9,498 bases of DNA from Lysinibacillus sp. (GCA_012735355.1 JAAYHP010000305.1:1-9498); one strand, 5' to 3'; shown: positions 1 to 6,094, numbered from the stretch's first letter. Numbers and translations are program-made. The notes: generated by a model not told the origin, from the sequence alone.

Positions 1-268
1 CACCTGTTATGACAATCACAAGAGCTCCTAAAATAATCGCTAAAGGCATTAATGGCTCCTCAAAAGGAGGACTTTCCGGTCTCAGAATTGCTAGTCCTAT
101 TAAAAATGATAAAAATATAGCTAAACCACCTAATCGTGGCATAATATTTTGATGTACTTTTCGATAGTTCGGCGCGTCCACTGCACCTATACGAAACGCT
201 AAGCGCTTTACGAGCGGAGTTAGTATTATGGACGCAACAAGCGCCACTGCTAAAGACACGTAAATCAT
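1..268 (-). CDS. tagO: Undecaprenyl-phosphate GlcNAc-1-phosphate transferase, TagO/WecA family (N-terminal part, cut by window edge)
   Basis: Integral membrane enzyme of the MraY/WecA/TagO family. The family transfers a sugar-1-phosphate (typically GlcNAc-1-P from UDP-GlcNAc) to undecaprenyl phosphate, the first step of wall teichoic acid or secondary wall polymer synthesis. About 89 residues are visible. The ATG at 268-266 follows AAGGAGG with a 6-nt gap, so the start is secure. Translation begins MIYVSLAVALVAS, a first membrane helix, then GAVDAPNYRKVHQ and PRLGGLAIF, which match the conserved cytoplasmic loop of TagO-type enzymes. A second hydrophobic stretch follows, then a third starting at the window edge. 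The catalytic Asp motifs lie outside the window. The reading is clear at family level; the exact sugar and the polymer served (teichoic acid or the S-layer-anchoring polysaccharide) cannot be told from this fragment. Confidence 0.88.
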   Translation of the reverse strand, partial: MIYVSLAVALVASIILTPLVKRLAFRIGAVDAPNYRKVHQNIMPRLGGLAIFLSFLIGLAILRPESPPFEEPLMPLAIILGALVIVITG

Positions 269-314
269 GTCTATCCTCCTTAAAAAATTGAATGAATATG
301 TATAAACCAAAGTA

Positions 315-323
315 ATTATAGCA
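315..323 (-). promoter_or_regulatory. Extended -10 promoter for tagO
   Basis: The minus strand reads TGCTATAAT: a perfect TATAAT at 320-315 preceded by the TGn of an extended -10. No good -35 is seen 16-18 bp upstream, which an extended -10 can tolerate. Transcription would start near 308, giving a leader of about 40 nt before the tagO ATG at 268. The rest of 324-519 is AT-rich and shows no gene. Confidence 0.55.
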
Positions 324-504
324 TGAATAAACTATAAAACATAGTTCTTTCTACAAAATGTAAATAAAAATCTAAAAATTGGTCAAATGAATTGACTATT
401 CCAAAAGGGATGTTTCGACGCAATTGTAAAAGCTGAAATAAGATACTTTTTATTTATTTTTCCCGTCATTAAAGTAGTCATACATTTTGTTTATCTATTA
501 TTTT

Positions 505-558
505 ATCCTTCTAAAAATAAAACCTTCTTATTAGACTGATTTTCCAATAAGAAGGTTT
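505..558 (-). terminator. Rho-independent terminator after the small NlpC/P60 gene
   Basis: A perfect 13-bp inverted repeat, AAACCTTCTTATT at 520-532 and AATAAGAAGGTTT at 546-558, with a 13-nt loop. On the minus strand it begins 10 bp past the stop codon at 569 and is followed by the T-rich TTATTTTTAG. It separates the hydrolase gene from tagO. Confidence 0.8.
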
Positions 559-568
559 CAAATTACTA

Positions 569-1081
569 TTATTCTTCTTTTTCCCAAACTAATTCCACAT
601 CGGCCACTCGTTTTGCACCTACGAAACGGTCAAACCAGTAGTATTGATCAAAAAAGTCCGAAAAACTTACACCAATGTCCGTTTGGGAATGAATGATTTT
701 CCCCTCACCATAATAAATGGCAACATGGGAAATTCCCGAACCAGATGTATTATAAAATAGCAAATCACCTGGACGAATTTCGCCAATTTCCACCGGTTCC
801 CCTACTTCATACATCAAAGCAGCAGTGCGTGGCAACTCTATTCCGAAATCACTAAATACTTTTCTTACAAAACCAGAGCAGTCAAAACCGCTCGTTGTCG
901 TCCCTCCATACTTATAACGAACACCTAAATATTGACTAGCTGTCTCTCGTAATTCGGTTGATGAAAAATCCGCTTCCTTCTCCTCAGCAGCGGCAATAAC
1001 TGGTGACATAAATAACGTTATACTTGTGACTACTATCAGTAAACCTTTCCGAATATTCTTTGAAATAATTATGCCCTCCAA
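569..1081 (-). CDS. Secreted NlpC/P60 family peptidoglycan hydrolase (single domain, non-ATG start)
   Basis: Small exported cysteine peptidase of the NlpC/P60 family; such enzymes usually cut the D-Glu to diamino-acid bond of peptidoglycan stem peptides. Numbering from the TTG at 1081 gives 170 residues. Residues 9-13 form a basic n-region (NIRKG), 14-31 are hydrophobic, and cleavage is likely near AAA/EE (about 32). The NlpC/P60 domain covers about 42-160, with Cys68 in DCSGF, His119 in SHVAIY and a third polar residue at His131; all catalytic positions are intact. There is no LysM or SH3 wall-binding domain. The start is unclear. Two TAA codons lie just upstream of the TTG, and the only ribosome-binding-like sequence (GGAGGG, 1079-1074) overlaps the TTG itself. 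An ATT at 1066-1064, 7 nt after it, would give a 165-residue protein with a standard signal peptide. The gene is flanked by terminators, so it is probably monocistronic. Confidence 0.85.
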   Translation of the reverse strand: MEGIIISKNIRKGLLIVVTSITLFMSPVIAAAEEKEADFSSTELRETASQYLGVRYKYGGTTTSGFDCSGFVRKVFSDFGIELPRTAALMYEVGEPVEIGEIRPGDLLFYNTSGSGISHVAIYYGEGKIIHSQTDIGVSFSDFFDQYYWFDRFVGAKRVADVELVWEKEE

Positions 1082-1143
1082 TTATTAAGAATTATCTGAA
1101 TATTCAACTGTGTACAGTTTAACATGAATTTAAATGCTGTAAC

Positions 1144-1171
1144 ATTACAGTTCATTAACAATGTAGTTACA
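1144..1171 (-). promoter_or_regulatory. Candidate WalR (YycF) binding cluster: three phased half-sites
   Basis: On the minus strand three half-sites, TGTAAC (1171-1166), TGTTAA (1160-1155) and TGTAAT (1149-1144), follow each other with exactly 5 bp between them. Each adjacent pair fits the known WalR consensus TGTWAH-N5-TGTWAH without a mismatch. A lone TGTTAA lies at 1124-1119. The cluster sits 63-90 bp upstream of the NlpC/P60 gene, a class of genes (lytE, cwlO, yocH) that the essential WalRK two-component system controls in Bacillus subtilis. No convincing -35/-10 pair was found downstream; a GATAAT at 1096-1091 is possible. Confidence 0.65.
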
Positions 1172-1246
1172 CATAAAAAGATTAACCATTCTTCAAAAAA
1201 CCCTTATTTTTCAATATATAGAAGGCGTTTCGCTTACGAAATTTTG

Positions 1247-1274
1247 TAAAAAAAAGAACCGAATCTTTCGGTTC
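1247..1274 (-). terminator. Rho-independent terminator after the LysM-NlpC/P60 gene
   Basis: GAACCGAA at 1256-1263 and TTCGGTTC at 1267-1274 form a perfect 8-bp stem with a 3-nt loop. On the minus strand it is followed by a run of eight T (1255-1248). It ends transcripts of the gene stopping at 1359, so the two hydrolase genes are separate units. Confidence 0.85.
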
Positions 1275-1358
1275 AAATCTCAAAAAAGTACTATTTTTTT
1301 GTAATATTTGTAACTAATTTTTTCCTATCATTTACATATCAAACATACTCGTAAACCA

Positions 1359-2339
1359 TCAATAGGAACTAATACCATCGAATCGTTTAAATGTAACGAA
1401 GCGTTTTTTCCAATATTCCATCTCAAGACTCGCCATTTCTACCCCATCGTTCCCTGCATGTATAAATACACCGTCACCGATGTAAATCCCCATATGGGAT
1501 ATCCCTGCTTTGTACGTATTTTTAAAGAAAACTACATCTCCTGGGACAGGGTTTTTAATGATTGTTGTATCCTTCATAAAATAATCTTCACTGCTTTTTC
1601 GCTCAATATTTAACCCGGCATTAAAATACACATATCGAACAAATCCTGAACAATCAAATCCTTCAGGCGTATTGCCACCGTATTTATACGGCACACCTAA
1701 CTGCTCCCTCGCAATTTCTAACGCCCTTTCATAAATGGCTTGTCCCTCTAATGTTGGATCCGTTGCAATCATTTGCTCCTTCGCTAATTGTTCCTCTATT
1801 TCTTGTTCCTTCTTTTTCAAATAATCTTCCATATACTGATTTGTTATTCCGTAATCCTCGGCTTCCTCCACAAATTCGTTAAAACTATCCGCATCTTCCG
1901 CAAAATTCGTTTCATCTCTGGAACTACCATAATCCTCAGTCGGGCCGTAAATATGTAAGATTTGTCCAGCATAAATCACATCGGGAGAAGATAATTGATT
2001 CCATTTCATGATATCTTCTATCGACACATTAAATTGTTTTGAAATTTTCGTCAAATTATCTCCCACAACAACTTGATATGATATTTGAGAGGCTAGATTG
2101 GAACTAGTTAATTTTGTCATTCTCGCTTTCGACAAAGTCTCTTTTCTTGTAATTGACCGGTCTATGTCTGATATAATATTTTTCGATAACAATTTGTTTT
2201 TTATATTCACATGGGCAATCGTATTAACTTTGCTCTTTTCTACTATTTCTTCCGTTGATGCGTCTGCATTTTGAGTCATCAATGTACTCGCCAACAAACC
2301 CGCACTTAAAACGAGCAATTTTTTCTTACGGTCCAACAT
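1359..2339 (-). CDS. Secreted LysM and NlpC/P60 cell-wall hydrolase, p60/LytE-like
   Basis: A 326-residue exported peptidoglycan hydrolase. Residues 1-27 are a signal peptide (MLDRKKKL, a hydrophobic stretch, likely cleavage after ADA). A Lys/Ser-rich linker leads to one LysM domain at about 88-131 (YQVVVGDNLTKIS to AGQILHIYG), which binds the glycan strand. An acidic, Glu/Lys-rich linker, probably helical, covers about 134-200. The C-terminal NlpC/P60 domain (about 203-322) has Cys230 in DCSGF, His281 in SHMGIY and His293, so it should be active. The order LysM then NlpC/P60 matches B. subtilis LytE-type endopeptidases and is a shorter version of Listeria p60. The ATG at 2339 follows a modest AGGGG with about 8 nt spacing. 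The gene has its own promoter and a strong terminator. Being near secA2 makes it a candidate substrate of that pathway, but this is inference. Confidence 0.9.
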   Translation of the reverse strand: MLDRKKKLLVLSAGLLASTLMTQNADASTEEIVEKSKVNTIAHVNIKNKLLSKNIISDIDRSITRKETLSKARMTKLTSSNLASQISYQVVVGDNLTKISKQFNVSIEDIMKWNQLSSPDVIYAGQILHIYGPTEDYGSSRDETNFAEDADSFNEFVEEAEDYGITNQYMEDYLKKKEQEIEEQLAKEQMIATDPTLEGQAIYERALEIAREQLGVPYKYGGNTPEGFDCSGFVRYVYFNAGLNIERKSSEDYFMKDTTIIKNPVPGDVVFFKNTYKAGISHMGIYIGDGVFIHAGNDGVEMASLEMEYWKKRFVTFKRFDGISSY

Positions 2340-2375
2340 TTTACCAACCCCTACAATAAATAAACTATATACTCT

Positions 2376-2404
2376 ATTTTACTTATTTTCGTCTAAAATC
2401 TCAA
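2376..2404 (-). promoter_or_regulatory. SigA-type promoter for the LysM-NlpC/P60 gene
   Basis: On the minus strand the -35 is TTGAGA (2404-2399) and the -10 is TAAAAT (2381-2376), separated by exactly 17 bp; each matches the consensus at 5 of 6 bases. Transcription would begin near 2369, about 30 nt before the ATG. A TGTAAA half-site resembling one WalR half lies just upstream, but its partner is poor. Confidence 0.6.
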
Positions 2405-2434
2405 AAACTTTACAAAATTTATAAGTCTTTTGAA

Positions 2435-2449
2435 AATTTTCTGTAAATA
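2435..2449. promoter_or_regulatory. Candidate CodY box upstream of brnQ
   Basis: AATTTTCTGTAAATA matches the CodY consensus AATTTTCWGAAAATT at 13 of 15 positions. CodY represses amino-acid uptake and synthesis genes in low-GC Gram-positives when branched-chain amino acids and GTP are plentiful, so a box before a branched-chain transporter fits. A weaker 11-of-15 match is at 2541-2555, just before the ribosome binding site. The strong box also lies upstream of the divergent hydrolase promoter. Confidence 0.55.
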
Positions 2450-2492
2450 TATAAATTTACTATTTGTTTTTTTCGACAGCATATGATAAAAT

Positions 2493-2522
2493 TCGACAGT
2501 ATCAACATATCAAAATTATTAT
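2493..2522 (+). promoter_or_regulatory. Probable promoter of brnQ
   Basis: TCGACA at 2493-2498 and TATTAT at 2517-2522 with an 18-bp spacer, each 5 of 6 matches to the SigA consensus. A TATGAT at 2482-2487 is an alternative -10 but lacks a good -35. The -35 is part of an 11-bp direct repeat (TTCGACAGYAT at 2472-2482 and 2492-2502). Confidence 0.4.
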
Positions 2523-2524
2523 TA

Positions 2525-2553
2525 TTTTTAGAAAGTTTCGGATTTTCTAAAAA
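2525..2553 (+). promoter_or_regulatory. Leader hairpin next to the brnQ ribosome binding site
   Basis: TTTTTAGAAA (2525-2534) pairs perfectly with TTTCTAAAAA (2544-2553). The stem ends one base before AAGGAG (2555-2560), which lies 11 nt ahead of the ATG at 2572. It could affect translation or be the dyad of a weak CodY-like site; it is an A/T-only stem apart from one pair, so it is not very stable. Confidence 0.35.
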
Positions 2554-2571
2554 GAAGGAGTTATTGCAACT

Positions 2572-3921
2572 ATGAAAAACTTTGGATCTTTTGTTAAAGA
2601 CAATTTAGCGGTAGGATTTATGTTACTCGCTCTTTTCTTAGGAGCAGGTAATATCATATTCCCACCACTACTAGGACAACAAGCAGGGGAGAATGTACTT
2701 CCTGCTATAATTGGTTTCCTTATTACCGGTGTAGGTCTACCCCTATTCGGGATTGTTGCTGTTGCGAAAAACGGTGGTGATTTGCAACAAGTAGCTAGCC
2801 GTGTTCACCCGTGGTTCGGTGTTATTTTCACATCAGTAGTTTATTTATCGATTGGACCGCTTTTTGCGATTCCACGTACAGCAACGGTTACATATGAGAT
2901 CGGAATCGATCCATACTTATCAGCATCTCAAAGCGCTAGCTGGTTACCGTTATTTATTACATCTGGTATTTTCTTTGGGATTTGTTTATATTTAGCGATG
3001 AACCCAACGAAATTAGTTGACCGTATCGGGAAAATATTGACACCAGCATTATTAATTGTAATTGTGTTACTTGCAATTAAGAGTTTTATTTCACCGATGG
3101 GATCTATCCAAGCTGCCCAAGGTCCATATATCGATAAAGCCTTCTCAAAAGGATTTATTGAAGGTTACTTAACGATGGACGTACTAGCATCTCTAGTATT
3201 CGGGATTGTCGTTGTTCAATCATTACAAGCAAGAGGTATTATGGACCGTGCTAAACAAGTTACTATCACAATTTTCGCAGGAATTGTCGCTGCCCTTGGA
3301 CTAGCATTCGTTTATGTGTCTCTAGCTTGGATTGGTGTATCAAGTCCAGAAGCTACTGGATTTTTCGATGATGGTGGTAGCGTAATCGCTGCTTCTGCAA
3401 AGGTGTTATATGGTAACGCCGGTAACATCATTTTATCTGCAGTAATTATCCTTGCTTGTTTAACAACAGCTGTCGGATTAATTTCTGCCAACGCAACATA
3501 TTTTGCGAAACTATTCCCGAAAGTTTCTTACCAAACTTTCGCTATCATCTTTACACTATTTTCTTTCTTAATTTCAAACTTTGGATTAGCAACATTAATC
3601 CAAATTACTTTACCTGTTTTATTATTCATCTATCCAATTGCGATGGTGTTAATGTTCATGGTAGTGATAGACAAAGCTTGGGAGAGAGCACCTATCGTTT
3701 ATGCATTAGCTTTAATTGCAACAGCTTTCGTTAGTCTTTACGACGGTATTAGTTATGTTGGATTAGAAATTGCTTGGTATAAAAACATTGTAAGTGCATT
3801 GCCATTGGCGGACCAAAGCCTCGGTTGGTTAGTACCTGCTATTGTCGGAACAATTATCGGTTGGATTATTCATGCGGTTACAAAATCTGTAAAGAAAAGC
3901 GCCACACACCCAACGAACTAA
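2572..3921 (+). CDS. brnQ: Branched-chain amino-acid:cation symporter, BrnQ/LIVCS family
   Basis: A 449-residue polytopic membrane transporter, the usual length for the LIVCS family, which imports leucine, isoleucine and valine with Na+ or H+. The family signature near the N-terminus, FLGAGNIIFPP at residues 22-32, is clear, and PRTATVTYEIGI near residue 100 is also typical. The remainder is a succession of hydrophobic segments, about 12, with short polar loops, ending in a basic cytoplasmic tail (KSVKKSATHPTN). The start follows AAGGAG at 2555-2560; the 11-nt gap is rather long. The gene is transcribed alone, divergently from the hydrolase, and is followed by a strong terminator. A CodY-like box upstream suggests repression in rich medium. 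It has no obvious link to the envelope genes around it. Some Bacillus species carry several paralogues, so the symbol is at family level. Confidence 0.93.
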   Translation: MKNFGSFVKDNLAVGFMLLALFLGAGNIIFPPLLGQQAGENVLPAIIGFLITGVGLPLFGIVAVAKNGGDLQQVASRVHPWFGVIFTSVVYLSIGPLFAIPRTATVTYEIGIDPYLSASQSASWLPLFITSGIFFGICLYLAMNPTKLVDRIGKILTPALLIVIVLLAIKSFISPMGSIQAAQGPYIDKAFSKGFIEGYLTMDVLASLVFGIVVVQSLQARGIMDRAKQVTITIFAGIVAALGLAFVYVSLAWIGVSSPEATGFFDDGGSVIAASAKVLYGNAGNIILSAVIILACLTTAVGLISANATYFAKLFPKVSYQTFAIIFTLFSFLISNFGLATLIQITLPVLLFIYPIAMVLMFMVVIDKAWERAPIVYALALIATAFVSLYDGISYVGLEIAWYKNIVSALPLADQSLGWLVPAIVGTIIGWIIHAVTKSVKKSATHPTN

Positions 3922-3948
3922 ATAAAAAAATGAGGTTTGGACAAAAGT

Positions 3949-3990
3949 AAAAACTCATCATTTTCTCTTAAAAGAAAATGATGAGTTTTT
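3949..3990 (+). terminator. Strong terminator hairpin after brnQ
   Basis: AAAAACTCATCATTTTCT at 3949-3966 pairs perfectly over 18 bp with its complement at 3973-3990, with a 6-nt loop. The A-run at the 5' foot and the T-run at the 3' foot let it act in both directions. It begins 28 nt after the brnQ stop and lies inside the composite repeat. Confidence 0.75.
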
Positions 3991-4014
3991 GATATTAAAC
4001 TGAAATTTGATTTC

Positions 4015-4130
4015 CGTTCCGGGGACGCGCATCCTAAGGCCCGACTCGAGCCTCCTCGGATCTCGTTCCTCGCTCCTGCGGGGTCTCGAGTTTCGGGCTG
4101 TTCCCGTTGGAGTCGCCCCATCACTCCAAT
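4015..4130 (-). other. GC-rich structured core of the intergenic repeat, possible RNA
   Basis: By hand count 4021-4120 is 67 of 100 G or C, against clearly AT-rich surroundings. GCCCG (4039-4043) pairs with CGGGC (4094-4098) and ACTCGAG (4044-4050) with CTCGAGT (4085-4091), a 12-bp stem with a two-base TT bulge at 4092-4093. A smaller stem, GGAGT with ACTCC, lies near 4107-4126. The 75-codon reading frame across it on the minus strand is judged spurious. Orientation is unknown; the minus strand is given by analogy with how similar repeats are usually written. Confidence 0.45.
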
Positions 4131-4310
4131 CAATTTTCGTTGCATATCATTTTTTTACTATGCTTCTTCACTGATTCTTAATTAAATTAGCTATATGTCC
4201 CAACCTCATTTTTCTTCTCTAACAATCACCATACCTAAAAAAATTCTCCAACCTCATGTTTTTTCGTCTTACCGTAACGCTTCCTTACATATGTTGTAAT
4301 AAGGACATTT

Positions 4311-4330
4311 TTTCCTATTTAAATAGGAAA
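4311..4330. repeat. Perfect 20-bp palindrome, operator-like
   Basis: TTTCCTATTTAAATAGGAAA is its own reverse complement. The inner 11 bases TATTTAAATAG (4316-4326) recur at 4368-4378, exactly 52 bp further on, within a similar but imperfect dyad. This looks like a pair of sites for a dimeric DNA-binding protein. The nearest gene downstream is the S41 protease, 230 bp away, so a target cannot be assigned. Confidence 0.4.
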
Positions 4331-4467
4331 CAATACATAACATTCGTTTTCTTTGAAAGCCCTTCCTTATTTAAATAGAAACATTTCTTCCATTGATCGA
4401 TAAAACTTTATACTAAACACCTAACCGTGGAGGCTTGCTTAAGAAATCATCCTCCTTTCTATTGCAA

Positions 4468-4499
4468 AATTCATTCTATTATTTCCAATAAAATGAATT
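4468..4499. repeat. Inverted repeat just upstream of the S41 gene promoter
   Basis: AATTCATT (4468-4475) pairs with AATGAATT (4492-4499), and after one mismatch TATT (4477-4480) pairs with AATA (4487-4490). The dyad ends 30 bp before the -10 at 4529-4534, in the place where an operator or activator site would lie. Confidence 0.35.
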
Positions 4500-4528
4500 C
4501 TTTGTTTCTATTACGATTTACCAATTGA

Positions 4529-4534
4529 TATAAT
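4529..4534 (+). promoter_or_regulatory. Candidate -10 of the S41 protease gene
   Basis: A perfect TATAAT lies 30 bp before the ATG at 4564, but no good -35 is seen 16-18 bp upstream and there is no extended -10 TG. Transcription would begin near 4541. The gene's ribosome binding site GAGGTG (4552-4557) lies 6 nt before the ATG. Confidence 0.4.
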
Positions 4535-4563
4535 GAAGATATCCAAAAAATGAGGTGTTTACT

Positions 4564-6000
4564 ATGAAAAGACTATTTACTATTATTCTAACGCTATTAT
4601 TGTTTATCGTTTTGCCACCTGATACTCAAGCAGCATCTACTTTGGAAGAAATTAAAGAGATTGTCAAAAGCGAATATGTAGGAGATATAAAAGGGAATAT
4701 TGATAACGCTCGTACAATTGATGAAGCAATAAAAATGCTCGATCCCTACTCCGCTTATTTTACAGCTGAACAGTATGAAGATTTTTTAAATAGCCTTGAA
4801 TTGAAGCAAGTAGGAATTGGTGTAATCATACAAAAGCATGAAAAAGGGATTTTAATTACCGACGTTTTAAAAGATGGAAGCGCATATGAAAACGGATTAG
4901 AAGCTGGTGACATCATTACGAAAGTGGATTCTATTCCTTTAAAAGATAAGTCGCTAGAGGAAGGCCAGTTGATGATTTTAGGAGAGTAAAATACAACGGT
5001 TACCCTTGAAATATTAAAAGAAGATGGTACAACCCTTGTAAAAAAATTAAAACGCAAATCCTTTTCCGCACCAAATACAACTAGTAAACTCCTCTATGGA
5101 AACGTTGGATATATTCATCTTCAATCTTTTTCGGAAGATGCCGCTGAGCTAGTAAAACAGGAATATGAGAAATTAAAACAGCAAGGTGCAACTTCTTTCA
5201 TCTTAGATTTACAAAATAATGGTGGAGGATACGTGGAAGCTGCAGAAGAATTAACAGCATTATTTAAAGATGCAACTCACGCCTACAAAGTAAAATTCCA
5301 AGAACATAATACACAATACTATTTATATTTCGATTACAATAAACATAAATATCAACTATCGAATGATGGCTCTTTGCTCGTTAACTTACCAACATCTGTC
5401 GAACCCATTTTTGACAATAAGACGAAACTTCTCGTCAATCGATATAGTGCTAGCGCGTCAGAAATGACTGCAGCCGCTTTAATGGACTATGATGCGGCAG
5501 TCGTTTACGGAGAGAAAACATATGGCAAAGGTACGATGCAAGGATTTTATCTCCTATCTGATGGGAGTTATTTAAAATTAACAATCGGTGAGTTTTTCAG
5601 TCCGAAAGGAAAACCTATTCGCGACAGTGGCTTAACACCGGATATCGTAACGAATACGAACCCAATCTATCAAGCCCATTACGATTCAATTGCTGAAATT
5701 CTATCAAACTATAAAGAGTTAAATAGTTTATCAAATGTTTCGCCAGATAAAACTTTTAAAATTACCTTTAATAAACATTTAGGTACAGTCACAAATGAAG
5801 ACGTTGCTTTCGTTGAATTAGGAGGCAATAAAATAGACGTTTCAATACAAGTAGACGGTAAGCAATTAGTTATTACACCAAAGGCGCCATTAACACCAGG
5901 TGCTGAATATATGCTTATTGTTCATCCTACGACGAAAAACGGTCAAAACAAACAACTGAAATACGGTTTTTACCACCGTGTAACAGTAAAAGCTAATTAA
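4564..6000 (+). pseudogene. Secreted S41 family (CtpA/CtpB-like) protease with C-terminal Ig-like domain, interrupted by one TAA
   Basis: Without its internal stop this would be a 478-residue exported serine protease of family S41. Order: signal peptide (1 to about 24, ending TQA), S41 N-terminal region, PDZ domain at about 75-155 (VGIGVII, GLEAGDIITKVDS), then the catalytic domain with DLQNNGGGY. The Ser297-Lys322-Gln326 triad sits in SASASE and YGKGTMQ, with the 25- and 4-residue spacings known from CtpB. From about 394 an Ig-like domain of the SbsA/Big_5 type follows (DKTFKITFNK to TPGAEYMLIV), common in S-layer proteins and unusual on a CtpA. Codon 142 (4987-4989) is TAA; before and after it the frame is identical and reads as good PDZ sequence (LGE, stop, NTTVTLEI), so one substitution such as AAA to TAA explains the break. 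The ATG at 4564 has a good ribosome binding site; a GTG at 4555 would not. Translation should stop after 141 residues, without the catalytic domain. Confidence 0.85.
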
Positions 6001-6038
6001 CCTACAGAAAGTTTTAACCGACTTTCATTTAACTTATA

Positions 6039-6078
6039 AACACTAATTTTCTTTCATTAGGGGAAATTGGTGTTTTTT
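6039..6078 (+). terminator. Terminator after the S41 gene
   Basis: AACACTAATTT (6039-6049) pairs with AAATTGGTGTT (6064-6074) over 11 bp including one G-U pair, followed by a run of T to 6078. A small GAAAGT/ACTTTC hairpin (6007-6026) precedes it. Confidence 0.75.
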
Positions 6079-6094
6079 ACTTTTATAAATTACT

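Larger units (their letters stand above)
3926..4213. repeat. Composite intergenic repeat element with terminal inverted repeats
   Basis: The element is bounded by AAAAATGAGGTTTGGACA (3926-3943) and TGTCCCAACCTCATTTTT (4196-4213), inverted repeats matching at 17 of 18 bases. Inside are an 18-bp perfect hairpin (3949-3990) and a GC-rich core (about 4015-4130). From memory, sequences like the core (reverse strand CCGCAGGAGCGA, GAGGAGGCTCGA and GGAACGGAAATCAA) recur between genes in many Bacillaceae genomes; I cannot confirm copy number from one window. No transposase is encoded and no clear target duplication flanks it. A 10-bp copy of the right end (CCAACCTCAT) recurs at 4248-4257. Confidence 0.6.
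4214..4528. other. AT-rich gap with palindromes, no gene seen
   Basis: No reading frame with a credible start and ribosome binding site was found on either strand. The stretch holds a perfect 20-bp palindrome (4311-4330), a partial second copy of it (4364-4381), and an inverted repeat (4468-4499). A 5-bp GGAGG/CCTCC dyad around 4429-4455 is too short to interpret. Confidence 0.5.

Noticed and set aside
2443..2460. GTAAAT-N6-ATTTAC dyad overlapping the CodY-like box
   Set aside because: Made only of common A/T-rich words, and no known regulator site fits better than CodY.
3918..4145. 75-residue reading frame on the minus strand over the GC-rich core
   Set aside because: It crosses the intergenic repeat and terminator hairpin, has no ribosome binding site, and its composition just reflects the repeat. 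I recall similar frames being annotated as hypothetical proteins in Bacillaceae, which fits a repeat rather than a gene.
5233..6000. A separate 255-residue protease gene starting at GTG 5233
   Set aside because: The frame is continuous with 4564-4986 apart from one stop, and the region between the stop and 5233 is also good S41 sequence. The GGAGG before the GTG comes from the NNGGGY coding motif.
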